Source: Pseudomonas sp. MAG733B
GTDB taxonomy: Bacteria > Pseudomonadota > Gammaproteobacteria > Pseudomonadales > Pseudomonadaceae
DNA: 64,000 bases
Direction of reading: 5' to 3'
NCBI RefSeq assembly: GCF_036884845.1
Contig: NZ_CP145732.1
Coordinates: forward strand, 1,860,001 to 1,924,000
The notes beneath the pieces are model-generated. The model was not told the DNA's origin, did not search any database, and saw only the letters and a program-made list of their open reading frames with translations. Every line of letters starts with the position of its first letter. Within the stretch, counting starts at the first letter, position 1. Below, piece after piece: positions 26,661-35,128 of the stretch. The position numbers and the translations under genes are program-made.

Positions 26661-27083
26661 TTACTTTTTCTTCGCCGGCGTTTTCGGGCAATCCGATTCC
26701 TGATAGCTGGCAGAACCCACCGCACGGTTGGTCTTCACCTCGGTGAAGTCGTAACGCATGATCGCGCCCTTGGCCATCAGCTTGCGGAACGACGGGTTGT
26801 TGCAGACCGAGGCACCCAGCTGGAAGTACACGGCTTTCGGGTCGGCGCGCATCTTGTTGGCGTGGCTGCTTTGCACGCTCAAGTGGTTGATCAGCGTTTT
26901 GCCTTCGACGGTGTAGCCCTGATCGAGAATGTCTTCATTGATTGCCCGTGGAGTGCCAACGCTGCTTTGTTTGGCGACGTTTTGCAGCTCTTTGTTCAGA
27001 TTCTGCTCACTCAAGGATGCGGCCTGAGCGTTGAAAGACAACGCCAGCAGAATGGCAGTGGAGGGAACGATAAGGCGCAGCAT
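26661..27083 (-). CDS. PA3611-family secreted protein
   Basis: 140 residues with a clear Sec signal (MLRLIVPSTAILLALSFNAQA, cleavage after AQA). The mature part, with SVCNNPSFRKLMAKGAIMRYDF and a single late Cys (DCP), resembles the PA3611 family, annotated as a quorum-sensing-regulated virulence factor in P. aeruginosa. The two Cys may pair in the periplasm. The C-terminus is Lys-rich. The molecular role is unknown. It is read convergently with the small gene ending at 26660. Confidence 0.7.
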   Translation of the reverse strand: MLRLIVPSTAILLALSFNAQAASLSEQNLNKELQNVAKQSSVGTPRAINEDILDQGYTVEGKTLINHLSVQSSHANKMRADPKAVYFQLGASVCNNPSFRKLMAKGAIMRYDFTEVKTNRAVGSASYQESDCPKTPAKKK

Positions 27084-27272
27084 GAAACTCTCCTGGGGCA
27101 GTGATGGGTGGTTTGACCCATCACGTGACTGTGCGTTCAGTGGCCGCGAATTATAGGGGAGGTGGCCTGGACGGTACAGGTTTGCGCCAACCGGTCTGGT
27201 AAACTGCCGGGACTTTTTGCCCTGCCGAGTGTTTTTCGTGTCGATTTCCCTGTTTTGTCGGCGTTACCTGCG

Positions 27273-28016
27273 ATGAGCCATGCCCCCAACGCCGTAGCCC
27301 GCCTGCGCGATCAGCGCGAAGACGATGGCATCAAGCCGATTCAGGCCCGCGGCTGGCGCGCGCCCCGTTGCCGAAACTGCCGTGTGATCGAGAGCCATTG
27401 CCTGTGCGCCTGGCGCCCGCAGGTCGAAACCCGTTCCGGGGTGTGCCTGATCATGACCGGCAAGGAAGTGTTCAAGCCGAGCAACACCGGTTGGCTGATT
27501 GCCGATGTGGTGCGCGATAACCATGCGTTCATCTGGTCGCGGACGGAGGTCGATCAACAGCTGCTGGCGTTGTTGTCCGACCCGCAATGGCAGCCTTACC
27601 TGGTATTTCCGGGGGAATATGTCGAGCCCGAGCGCGTGACCCACAGTGTGGCGCTGGATAGCGCCAAGCGGCCGCTGTTCATTCTGTTGGACGCGACCTG
27701 GACCGAAGCGCGGAAGATTTTCCGCAAAAGCCCTTACTTTGACGGGTTGCCGATCCTCAGTCTGTTACCTGAGAAACTCTCACGCTACCAATTGCGTCGA
27801 TCTACCCGCAGCGAGCACTTGTGCACCGCGGAAGTCGCGGCGCTGTGTCTCGATCTGGCGGGCGATGTGCAAGCGGCATCGGCACTGGACGCTTATTTCG
27901 ATGTGTTCAGTCAGCATTACCTCGACGCCAAGCGACAGCTGGAAATGAACGTCGAAACGCCAGCGCACGCCGAGCTGCTGCCGTTTGTGCAGAACCTCGC
28001 CCCGGTCATGGGCTGA
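27273..28016 (+). CDS. DTW-domain tRNA-uridine aminocarboxypropyltransferase
   Basis: 247 residues from ATG 27273 (MSHAPNAVARLRDQRED); the longer frame to 27162 has no family similarity. The N-terminal Cys cluster CRNCRVIESHCLC is typical of DTW proteins, which transfer the 3-amino-3-carboxypropyl group of SAM to uridine in tRNA (TapT/TuaA in E. coli, acp3U47). The core motif is LLDATWTEARKIFRKSPY, a D-A-T-W form of the D-T-W motif. It stands alone between PA3611-like and erdR-like genes. Confidence 0.82.
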   Translation: MSHAPNAVARLRDQREDDGIKPIQARGWRAPRCRNCRVIESHCLCAWRPQVETRSGVCLIMTGKEVFKPSNTGWLIADVVRDNHAFIWSRTEVDQQLLALLSDPQWQPYLVFPGEYVEPERVTHSVALDSAKRPLFILLDATWTEARKIFRKSPYFDGLPILSLLPEKLSRYQLRRSTRSEHLCTAEVAALCLDLAGDVQAASALDAYFDVFSQHYLDAKRQLEMNVETPAHAELLPFVQNLAPVMG

Positions 28017-28235
28017 TTGTCGCCCATACTGCAAAAGACTGTACTGGCCATGTAGCTTGACCACCCCGGTTTCGCTGGGCATGCTTGGCGCCGATCAGGG
28101 CGCGGCCGAAGTTTGATACGCCGTATTCTTATGCGAATAACTACGTGAATTGCCACGTATTGGCGTTGAACGTGCCCCCAGGTGCAGCTCCGTGGCTGTA
28201 CCTCGAGTTGTTAGAAGAACAGGATCATTTGAAAA

Positions 28236-28886
28236 ATGGCCACATACGAAATCCTGATTGCCGATGACCATCCACTTTTCCGTTCTGCCTTGCATCAAGC
28301 GTTGACCCTGGGCCTTGGCCCGGATGTCCGACTGGTGGAAGTGGCGAGCATTGCCGAACTGGAAACCCGCCTTACCGAAAAATCCGACTGGGATCTGGTA
28401 CTGCTGGATCTGAACATGCCGGGGGCGTACGGTTTTTCCGGCCTGGTGCTGCTGCGTGGGCAGTACCCGCAGATTCCGGTGGTGATGGTTTCGGCCCAGG
28501 AAGAAGCCTCGGTGATGGTCAAGTCCCGTGAATTCGGCGCTAGCGGCTTTATTCCCAAGTCCAGCGACCTCAGCGTGATCCAGAAAGCCGTGCGTGCGGT
28601 GCTGGATGGCGATGTGTACTGGCCACCGCAAGCATTCGAAGCGGTCAGTGTTTCCGATGAAGCCAAGGCTGCCAGCGAAGGCCTTGCGAGCCTGACGCCG
28701 CAGCAGTTCCGGGTGTTGACGATGGTCTGCGAAGGCTTGCTCAACAAGCAGATTGCTTACGAGCTGAGTGTTTCCGAAGCGACCATCAAGGCTCACGTGA
28801 CCGCGATTTTCCGTAAACTGAATGTGCGGACCCGGACTCAGGCGGCGTTGTTGCTGCAACAACTTGAGTCAATTTCGAGCCACTAA
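28236..28886 (+). CDS. erdR: LuxR-type response regulator, ErdR-like
   Basis: 216 residues. The receiver domain (about 4-120) has the acidic pair DD at 10-11, phospho-acceptor Asp in LVLLDLNMPG (about 54) and the Lys of FIPKSS. The C-terminal LuxR HTH (about 150-212) reads LTPQQFRVLTMVCEGLLNKQIAYELSVSEATIKAHVTAIFRKLNVRTRTQA. It resembles P. aeruginosa ErdR (PA3604), part of the ethanol-oxidation cascade, and has dgkA next door as there. No cognate kinase is adjacent. The ortholog assignment is by synteny and recall. Confidence 0.75.
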   Translation: MATYEILIADDHPLFRSALHQALTLGLGPDVRLVEVASIAELETRLTEKSDWDLVLLDLNMPGAYGFSGLVLLRGQYPQIPVVMVSAQEEASVMVKSREFGASGFIPKSSDLSVIQKAVRAVLDGDVYWPPQAFEAVSVSDEAKAASEGLASLTPQQFRVLTMVCEGLLNKQIAYELSVSEATIKAHVTAIFRKLNVRTRTQAALLLQQLESISSH

Positions 28887-28962
28887 GGGTTGGCATATTC
28901 ACGCTTTTTTGACTTTGGTTAATCTAGCTTTCTCACTCCTTTATTGGTCAGTTGCCCACTCT

Positions 28963-29325
28963 ATGTCTCCTTTCAAAGGCCAGACCGGCCTGAAACGTAT
29001 TCTCAACGCCTCCGGCTATTCCTTTGATGGCCTGCGCGCGGCCTTTACCGGCGAAGCGGCTTTCCGGCAGCTGGTATTGCTTAACGTCATCCTGATTCCG
29101 CTGTCGTTCTTCCTGAACGTCAGCCGTGTCGAGCAAGCGCTGCTGATCGCCGTGTGCTTGCTGGCCTTGATCGTCGAATTGCTCAATTCGGCGGTGGAAG
29201 CGGCTATCGACCGCATTTCCCTTGAGCGGCATCCGCTGTCGAAGAACGCCAAGGACATGGGCAGCGCCGCGCAATTCGTGGCGTTGACCATGATTGGCCT
29301 GGTGTGGGCATTGATTCTGCTTTAA
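28963..29325 (+). CDS. dgkA: Diacylglycerol kinase DgkA
   Basis: 120 residues from ATG 28963, starting MSPFKGQTGLKRI. It is a small trimeric inner-membrane enzyme that recycles diacylglycerol to phosphatidic acid. Three membrane helices are visible (about 36-52, 57-75, 100-119). The catalytic block IVELLNSAVEAAIDRISLERHPLSKNAKDMGSAAQ (about 65-99), with Glu, Asn and Asp, is intact. The stop overlaps by 4 bases the end of the convergent finR. Confidence 0.95.
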   Translation: MSPFKGQTGLKRILNASGYSFDGLRAAFTGEAAFRQLVLLNVILIPLSFFLNVSRVEQALLIAVCLLALIVELLNSAVEAAIDRISLERHPLSKNAKDMGSAAQFVALTMIGLVWALILL

Positions 29326-30248
29326 GCGATTGTCGGCAACACGATTTCGTCGCTGCGCTGCACCCCGGCGGTGAACGCGCGGCACAGATCGAGGAACTCA
29401 CGCATCGCTGAGGTCTGGTATTTCTGTTTGTGCCAGATGAAGTAGAACTGCCGCGCCAGGTCTAGGTCCGGTGTTTCCACCGGCACCAGGCTGCCTCGAC
29501 GGAATGCGTCCCGCAGCGCCAGGCGCGAAATGCAGCCAATCCCCAGACCCGATTCCACCGCGCGCTTGATCGCTTCGGTGTGCTCAAGCTCCAGGCGGAT
29601 GTTCAGCGAGCTACGGTGATGACGCATGGCCTGATCAAATGTCAGTCGCGTGCCCGAACCTTGTTCACGCAAAATCCAGGCTTCATGGCTCAGCTCATCC
29701 ATGGTTGCGGTGCCGCGTTTGGCCAACGGATGCTGCGGTGCGCAAAACACCACCAGCTCATCCTCGACCCAGCTCTGCACTTCGATGTCCGGGTGGCTGC
29801 AATCGCCTTCAATCAGACCCAGATCAATTTCGTAGTGGGCAACTTGTTGCACGATGTTGGCAGTGTTCTGCACATGCAGCTTCACCTGGCTTTCCGGGTG
29901 GCGCTGCATGAAGCTGCCGATCAACAGGGTGGCCAGATAATTGCCAATGGTCAGGGTCGCGCCCACGGCCAATGAACCAAAACCGGATTTGCCGTTGAGC
30001 AGATCTTCGATTTCCTTGGCCTGGTCGAGCAGGGCCACCGCTTGCGGCAACAGTTGTTTGCCGAGGGCGTTGAGGCTCAGCCGTTTACCGGCGCGGTCGA
30101 ATAACTGGCAGCTGCACTGGCGCTCCAGTTCGGTGATGGAAGTGCTCGCCGCCGATTGCGAGAGGTTGAGCAGGCCCGCAGCACGGGATACGCTTTCCTG
30201 CTGGGCGACGGCGACGAATACTTGAAGTTGACGGAGAGTAAATCGCAT
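29322..30248 (-). CDS. finR: LysR-type regulator FinR
   Basis: 308 residues from ATG 30248 (MRFTLRQLQVFVAVAQQ); the frame open to 30323 is not needed. N-terminal LysR winged HTH with SVSRAAGLLNLSQSAASTSITELERQ (about 19-44), then a periplasmic-binding-type effector domain. It is divergent from fpr, as FinR is in P. putida and P. aeruginosa, where it is required for fpr induction by superoxide generators and other stresses. The 133-base intergenic region should hold its site. Confidence 0.9.
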   Translation of the reverse strand: MRFTLRQLQVFVAVAQQESVSRAAGLLNLSQSAASTSITELERQCSCQLFDRAGKRLSLNALGKQLLPQAVALLDQAKEIEDLLNGKSGFGSLAVGATLTIGNYLATLLIGSFMQRHPESQVKLHVQNTANIVQQVAHYEIDLGLIEGDCSHPDIEVQSWVEDELVVFCAPQHPLAKRGTATMDELSHEAWILREQGSGTRLTFDQAMRHHRSSLNIRLELEHTEAIKRAVESGLGIGCISRLALRDAFRRGSLVPVETPDLDLARQFYFIWHKQKYQTSAMREFLDLCRAFTAGVQRSDEIVLPTIA

Positions 30249-30381
30249 ATCGATATAACCGATAACCCTTATCTTAATAATCCATTTAACAGATATTGTT
30301 ACTGCTATTAGAATGCGATGCAATTGCGCACCGCATCTTTAGCAGCGCATGCGCAGACCAATCTCCAGGAGTCCCACGTAC

Positions 30382-31161
30382 ATGAGCAACATGAACCACG
30401 AGCGTGTCCTCAGTGTTCATCACTGGAACGACACTCTGTTCAGCTTCAAGTGCACCCGTGATCCGGGCCTGCGCTTCGAGAACGGTCAGTTCGTGATGAT
30501 CGGCCTGCAACAGCCCAACGGCCGCCCGCTTATGCGCGCTTACTCGATTGCCAGCCCTAACTGGGAAGAGCATCTCGAGTTCTTCAGCATCAAGGTGCCT
30601 GACGGTCCGCTGACTTCCCAGTTGCAGCATCTGAAGGAAGGCGACGAGATCATCATCAGCAAGAAGCCTACCGGCACGCTGGTGCTCGATGACCTGAAGC
30701 CTGGCAAACACTTGTACCTGCTCAGCACCGGTACCGGTCTGGCGCCATTCATGAGCGTCATCCAGGACCCGGAAACCTACGAGCGTTTCGAAAAAGTGAT
30801 CCTGTGCCACGGCGTACGTTACGTCAACGAAGTCGCCTATCGCGAGTTCATCACCGAGCACCTGCCGCAGAACGAGTTCTTCGGTGATGCGCTGCGTGAC
30901 AAGTTGATCTACTACCCGACCGTGACCCGCGAGCCGTTCGAGAACGAAGGTCGCCTGACCGACCTGATGCGCAGCGGCAAGCTGTTCAGCGACATCGGCC
31001 TGCCACCGATCAACCCGCAGGACGACCGTGCGATGCTGTGCGGCAGCCCGAGCATGCTCGACGAGACCAGCGAAGTGTTGAACAGCTTCGGCCTGAAAGT
31101 CTCGCCGCGGATGCGCGAGCCGGGTGACTATCTGATCGAGCGTGCGTTCGTCGAGAAGTAA
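30382..31161 (+). CDS. fpr: Ferredoxin/flavodoxin-NADP+ reductase Fpr
   Basis: 259 residues from ATG 30382 (CAGGAG upstream). An FAD-binding N-terminal domain with RAYSIASPNW (about 53-62; RxYS binds the flavin) is followed by the NADP domain with LYLLSTGTGLAPFMSVIQDP (about 112-131) and CGSPSMLDE. The C-terminus ends RAFVEK as in the Pseudomonas FprA subclass. It supplies electrons to ferredoxins for Fe-S and oxidative-stress functions. Regulated by the divergent FinR. A strong terminator follows. Confidence 0.95.
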   Translation: MSNMNHERVLSVHHWNDTLFSFKCTRDPGLRFENGQFVMIGLQQPNGRPLMRAYSIASPNWEEHLEFFSIKVPDGPLTSQLQHLKEGDEIIISKKPTGTLVLDDLKPGKHLYLLSTGTGLAPFMSVIQDPETYERFEKVILCHGVRYVNEVAYREFITEHLPQNEFFGDALRDKLIYYPTVTREPFENEGRLTDLMRSGKLFSDIGLPPINPQDDRAMLCGSPSMLDETSEVLNSFGLKVSPRMREPGDYLIERAFVEK

Positions 31162-31177
31162 GACTCCCGCATGACTG

Positions 31178-31217
31178 AAAAGCCCGCATTGCCTGAACAG
31201 GCAATGCGGGCTTTTTT
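31178..31217 (+). terminator. Terminator of fpr
   Basis: A perfect 18-bp stem (AAAAGCCCGCATTGCCTG and its inverse) with AA loop and T run lies 16 bases after the fpr stop. Confidence 0.92.
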
Positions 31218-31230
31218 GCTGGACGCATCC

Positions 31231-31298
31231 TGTAGGAGCACGGCTTGCCGGCGATGGCGTCCTTGAAATTGCCATCGCGAGCAAGCTCAGCTCCTACG
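31231..31298. repeat. REPIN, overlapping the trmO stop
   Basis: TGTAGGAGCACGGCTTGCCG and the inverted GCGAGCAAGCTCAGCTCCTA are two REP arms around a short spacer. The right arm covers the trmO stop codon (31294-31296). Confidence 0.78.
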
Positions 31299-31995
31299 AA
31301 TTGGATGCTGGAATGACTTCCAGAACGCGGATCAGCTCCGGCGTAGGGTAGTGCCAGCGCACATCGACATCCCAGAACTGCGCGCCATATTCTCGTTCCG
31401 GCGCGGGCGTCTGGTAGGCCGGGCGCGGATCTTGTGCCAGGCATTGCTCGATCAATTCGACCAAGGGCTCTTCCAGGCGCTGAGCGTGCCCGTGAGCCTG
31501 TTGCAGTGCGGCATCCGTCCACTGCACGGCAATCAACTGCGGCGCGGCGCTGGCGATGCTGTTGGAGGCGCTGTCGATGATGTCGGCATAAGGCACGTAG
31601 GGTTTGATGTCGAGAATCGGCGTGCCGTCCAACAGGTCTATGCCGGATATCCACAGGCGATTGGCTTCGACCTTGTCCAGTTTGACCACTGATTGGCCAA
31701 TACCATTCGGGCGATGGGTTGCGCGGGTGGCAAACACGCCCATGGATTTGTTGCCGCCCAGGCGAGGCGGGCGGACTTTGAGGCGTGGTTTTTCTTCCAG
31801 CGCCTGATGAAACAGGAACAGCAGCCAGACATGGCTGACCTGCTCCAGCCCTTGCACCGCATCACCCTGATCGAATGGCGCCACCAGTTCCAGAACGCCG
31901 CGCGCGGCCGGAGCCAGTTGCGGTTGGCGCGGGATGGCGAACTTCTCCTTGAAACAGGAGCGCACGAAGCCGATGGGGGAAACGCTGTAGGTCAT
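31294..31995 (-). CDS. trmO: tRNA (N6-threonylcarbamoyladenosine37-N6)-methyltransferase TrmO
   Basis: 233 residues, TsaA/YaeB family. TrmO methylates t6A37 in tRNA-Thr using SAM. The N-terminal beta-barrel domain has SPIGFVRSCFKEKFAIPRQP (about 6-25), the HRPNGIGQSVVKLDKVE signature (about 94-110) and LDGTPILDIKPYVPYAD (about 122-138). A C-terminal helical extension ends FWDVDVRWHY. The stop lies inside a REP arm, so the last codons may have been altered by the insertion. Confidence 0.92.
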   Translation of the reverse strand: MTYSVSPIGFVRSCFKEKFAIPRQPQLAPAARGVLELVAPFDQGDAVQGLEQVSHVWLLFLFHQALEEKPRLKVRPPRLGGNKSMGVFATRATHRPNGIGQSVVKLDKVEANRLWISGIDLLDGTPILDIKPYVPYADIIDSASNSIASAAPQLIAVQWTDAALQQAHGHAQRLEEPLVELIEQCLAQDPRPAYQTPAPEREYGAQFWDVDVRWHYPTPELIRVLEVIPASNS

Positions 31996-32070
31996 GGTTT
32001 GAAGTCGAGGCGGGAGCGGGCGGGCATGATAACCCGGCCAGCTTCAAATCTGCTGTTGACTGGAATGACG

Positions 32071-32165
32071 CTATCGCGGGCAAGCCCGGCTCCCACAGGG
32101 ATCTCAGGTGAATACAGATTTTGTGTACGCCAAAAACCTGTGGGAGCGTGGCTTGCCCGCGATAG
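32071..32165. repeat. REPIN between trmO and rhlG
   Basis: CTATCGCGGGCAAGCCCGGC and its inverted partner (32137-32165) are 29-base arms with two mismatches around a 37-base spacer. The arm core is the GGGAGC...GCTTGCCCGCGA family. Confidence 0.88.
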
Positions 32166-32178
32166 CCGCACCGCCGAT

Positions 32179-32949
32179 CTACAAGCTGAACCCACCATCT
32201 AACGGAATGATATTTCCAGTCATGTACGCCCCTGCCGTACTCGCCAGACTGATTGCCAGCGCCGCCATCTCTTCCTCGCGCCCCCAGCGCTTCATCGGGA
32301 TCAACGCCGTATCCTCGGCCAATGCCTGTTCATCATTGCCGATGTGCTGGGTCATCTTGCTGGGAAAGCGCCCCGGTGCGATGACGTTGACGTTGATGTG
32401 CTGGGTCACCAGTTCCCGCGCCAGAATCCGCGACAGTTGATGCAATGCCGCTTTGCTCGGCCCGTAGGCATACGCCTGCTCGCCGAACGATGAAATCCCT
32501 GCGACCGAACCGATGTTGATAATCCGCGCCGGATTCGCTTCGGAACCCGCTTTGCGCAGCAACGGCAGGAATTGCTGGATGCAGTTGAATACCGACGTCA
32601 CATTGAGCTGCATGACCTTTTCCCAGCCCTTGATCGGGTAGCTCTCCAACGGCGCGCCCCACGTGGTGCCGGCGTTGTTCACCAGAATGTCGAGATGGCT
32701 GATTTGCTCATCGAGTCGTGTGGCCAATTGCAGCACGCCTTCTTCGGTAGCGAGGTTGGCGGCCACGCCTTGGCAGCGTCCGAACGCACTCAGTTCATCA
32801 GCCGTTTGCTGGCAGGCTTCGGCATCGCGGGCGCAGACGTACACGGTGGCGCCGGCTTCGACGTAGGCCTTGGCGATCATTTTGCCGATGCCGCGGGTGC
32901 CGCCGGTCACCAGAGCGGTGCGGCCTTGCAGGGAAAAGTAGGGGTGCAT
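32179..32949 (-). CDS. rhlG: RhlG-like NADPH-dependent beta-ketoacyl reductase (SDR)
   Basis: 256 residues, the same length as P. aeruginosa RhlG and very similar through the start MHPYFSLQGRTALVTGGTRGIGKMIA. Short-chain dehydrogenase features: the TGGTRGIG cofactor loop, NNAG (about 92-95), catalytic Ser in INIGSVAGISS (about 148), and YAYGPSKAAL with Tyr/Lys (about 162-166). RhlG was proposed to supply hydroxyacyl chains for rhamnolipid and PHA but its physiological role is debated. No rhlAB genes are in this window. Confidence 0.85.
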   Translation of the reverse strand: MHPYFSLQGRTALVTGGTRGIGKMIAKAYVEAGATVYVCARDAEACQQTADELSAFGRCQGVAANLATEEGVLQLATRLDEQISHLDILVNNAGTTWGAPLESYPIKGWEKVMQLNVTSVFNCIQQFLPLLRKAGSEANPARIINIGSVAGISSFGEQAYAYGPSKAALHQLSRILARELVTQHINVNVIAPGRFPSKMTQHIGNDEQALAEDTALIPMKRWGREEEMAALAISLASTAGAYMTGNIIPLDGGFSL

Positions 32950-33086
32950 GACGAGTCCTGAGAACTGAGGGTCTATACACCCTAGTCGTCAGCCGCCAGA
33001 AGCGGAGCCACTATTTTTGAGCGGAATGAGAGGCCATATGGCCTGGACTTGAGCTGCGTGTTTGCAGCCCAAGGAAGGGGCGGGGA

Positions 33087-33557
33087 TTACTGCGGGCGAA
33101 CGCGCAGGGTCAGGCCCTTGAGGAAGTTGCGCAGCAACTGGTCGCCGCACGGGCGGTAGTTGGTGTGGCCGAACTTGCGGAACAGCGCGCTCAGCTCAGG
33201 CTTGGACACCGGGAACTCGGCAGCCTTGAGGATCGCGTGCATGTCGTCCTCCTTGAGTTCGAAGGCCACGCGCAGTTTTTTCAGGATGATGTTGTTGGTC
33301 ACCGGCACTTCGATCGGCTGCGGCGGACGGCTTTCGTCCTTGCCGCGCTTGAAGATCACCAGGCCGTCGAGGAAATGCGCCATGACTTCGTCCGGGCAGC
33401 GCACGAAGCCTTCCTCGTCTTCCTCTTTCTTGTCGAGGTAGGTCAGCAGGTCTTCGAGTTTCACATCCATGCCACCGAGCTTGATGATCTCGATGACTTT
33501 CTTGTCGCTGATGTCGAGCATGTAGCGCACGCTGCGCAGTACGTCGTTATGAATCAT
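33087..33557 (-). CDS. DUF1456 family protein (YehS-like)
   Basis: 156 residues made of two similar halves. Each is a DUF1456 helical unit: NDVLRSVRYMLDISDKKVIEIIKLGG (about 3-28) and NNIILKKLRVAFELKEDDMHAILKAAEFPVSKPELSALFRKFGHTNYRPCGDQLLRNFLKGL (about 88-149). The repeat suggests an internal duplication. Function is unknown in any species I recall. It is 75 bases from the pseudouridine synthase gene upstream, on the same strand, and may be co-transcribed. Confidence 0.85.
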   Translation of the reverse strand: MIHNDVLRSVRYMLDISDKKVIEIIKLGGMDVKLEDLLTYLDKKEEDEEGFVRCPDEVMAHFLDGLVIFKRGKDESRPPQPIEVPVTNNIILKKLRVAFELKEDDMHAILKAAEFPVSKPELSALFRKFGHTNYRPCGDQLLRNFLKGLTLRVRPQ

Positions 33558-33632
33558 GTGGGCAGTCCTGATATTCAGCTGTGGGCGTCGCGGCCAAGCG
33601 CGACGCCGAAATGTGTGGCGGCGTGAAAAGCC

Positions 33633-34343
33633 TTAGAACTTTTCTTTGCCGGACATGTAGCGCCATTGCCCCACGGGCACTTTGCCGATGGACACGCCGC
33701 CGATGCGGATGCGGCGGATGCCCACGACCTTCAGGCCGACGGCCTGGCAGAACAGGGCGAGGATGCCTGGTTGCGGGTTCTTCATGGCGAAGCGCAGACG
33801 GTTTTCGTTCTGCCAGCTGGCCTTGACCGGCGGCAGTTCCTTACCCTTGTAGGTCAGGCCGTGCTGCAGGCGGTTGAGGCCGTGCTCGACCATGTTGCCT
33901 TCGACCTCGACCACGTATTCCTGCTCGATCTTGTTGGAGTCGGCAGTGAGCTTGCGCAGAATCTTCCAGTCCTGGGTGAACACCAGCAAACCGCTGGCGT
34001 TCGCCTGCAAGTCAGTGCTGGCGGTCAGGCGCTGGAAGTGGCCCTTGAGCGGGCGTTTGCCGTAGCGGTGTTCTTCGCTCAGGGTTTCGGCGGTGATGGT
34101 CGCCATGGCGGTGTCCGCGTCCATGCCGGCGGGCACGTTGAACAGGATGGTCACCGGTTCCGGCGCAGTGGCCTTGGCCTCTGGATCCAGCTCGACTTTT
34201 TGCGCGTCGACCTTGAACTGCGGCTCGTCGATGACTTCGCCGTCCACGGTGACCCAGCCGCCCTCGATGAACAGCTCAGCCTCCCGACGGGAACAGCCGA
34301 CGAGTTCGATGAGGCGTTTGGAGAGACGAATCGGGTCAGTCAT
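33633..34343 (-). CDS. RNA pseudouridine synthase, RluF/RsuA family
   Basis: 236 residues from the Met at 34343 (MTDPIRLSKRLIEL). An N-terminal S4 domain (about 5-50: SKRLIELVGCSRREAELFIEGGWVTVDGEVI) precedes an RsuA/RluF-type catalytic domain. The usual GRLD motif is here TASTDLQANASGLLVFT (about 107-123), keeping the Asp but losing the Arg-Leu. The GYNRQIRRM-like C-terminal block reads QAVGLKVVGIRRIRIGGVSIG. It probably modifies 23S rRNA or tRNA, but the altered motif makes the target uncertain. Confidence 0.78.
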   Translation of the reverse strand: MTDPIRLSKRLIELVGCSRREAELFIEGGWVTVDGEVIDEPQFKVDAQKVELDPEAKATAPEPVTILFNVPAGMDADTAMATITAETLSEEHRYGKRPLKGHFQRLTASTDLQANASGLLVFTQDWKILRKLTADSNKIEQEYVVEVEGNMVEHGLNRLQHGLTYKGKELPPVKASWQNENRLRFAMKNPQPGILALFCQAVGLKVVGIRRIRIGGVSIGKVPVGQWRYMSGKEKF

Positions 34344-34427
34344 GACAGGGCCGTAACAAAAAAGGGGTGGGCATTGTACCTGCCTGGCGCCGGTTAAGCC
34401 CGATTCCATTTGCGGCATGTGGCTTTT

Positions 34428-34517
34428 TGTGGGAGCGGGCTTGCTCGCGAAAGCGGTAGATCAGTCGATTCATCTGTTGAGTGGCACACCGTATTCGCGA
34501 GCAAGCCCGCTCCCACA
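34428..34517. repeat. REPIN
   Basis: TGTGGGAGCGGGCTTGCTCG and its inverse (34494-34517) are perfect 24-base arms around a 42-base spacer, between two minus-strand genes. Confidence 0.92.
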
Positions 34518-34531
34518 TTTGTTCTATGTTG

Positions 34532-35005
34532 TCAGGCATGTTGCGAGCGTTGCTGGTTCTGGCGCATCCGCATATGCAACAACGGATACGGCTGCCCCAT
34601 GCCGTCTACTTCCGAACGACCGATCACCTCAAAACCCTGCTTGAAATAAAATCCCAGGGCCTGCGGGTTCTGTTCGTTGACGTCCAGTTCATCGGCGTTG
34701 AGATTTTCCATCGCGTAGCGCAGCAATTTCTTGCCCAGTCCCTGGCCGCGATGTGCCGGGTCGATGAAGAGCATTTCGATCTTGCCCGCCGCGACCCCGG
34801 CGAATCCGGTAATGCGCTGGCTGGAGTCCTTGGTGCAGATCAGCATCACCGCATCGAGATAGCGGGTCAGCACCAGATTCTTTAGCAGTTCGATGTAGCT
34901 GTCCGGCAGGAAATCGTGGGTGGCGCGGACCGAGGCCTCCCAGACCTGGGTCAATTCTTCGTAATCGCTTTGTTTCGGTGTATGGATGACCGAGTGTTGG
35001 CGCAT
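34532..35005 (-). CDS. GNAT-family N-acetyltransferase
   Basis: 157 residues from Met 35005 (MRQHSVIHTPKQSDYEEL), with AAGGAGCAGG before it. The acetyl-CoA-binding motif A IEMLFIDPAHRGQGLGKKLLRYAM (about 75-98) and motif B NEQNPQALGFYFKQGFEVIGR (about 108-128) are clear. Overall pattern resembles E. coli YjaB. Substrate unknown. The upstream in-frame Met (35065) would sit next to the rimO terminator and is less likely. Confidence 0.85.
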   Translation of the reverse strand: MRQHSVIHTPKQSDYEELTQVWEASVRATHDFLPDSYIELLKNLVLTRYLDAVMLICTKDSSQRITGFAGVAAGKIEMLFIDPAHRGQGLGKKLLRYAMENLNADELDVNEQNPQALGFYFKQGFEVIGRSEVDGMGQPYPLLHMRMRQNQQRSQHA

Positions 35006-35076
35006 GTCCGCCTGCTCCTTATTTTTGCAACCGGCTGTAAAAGATGAGAATCCGTTCTTCACCAAACGATAGCCGT

Positions 35077-35115
35077 AAAAAAGCCCCGCATCTCGTCAAG
35101 AGAGCAGGGCTTTTC
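35077..35115 (-). terminator. Terminator of rimO
   Basis: On the minus strand, AAAAGCCC-TGCTCTC, TTGAC loop, GAGATGCGGGGC and TTTTTT lie 14 bases after the rimO stop. Confidence 0.85.
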
Positions 35116-35128
35116 GTATTTTTTGCGT

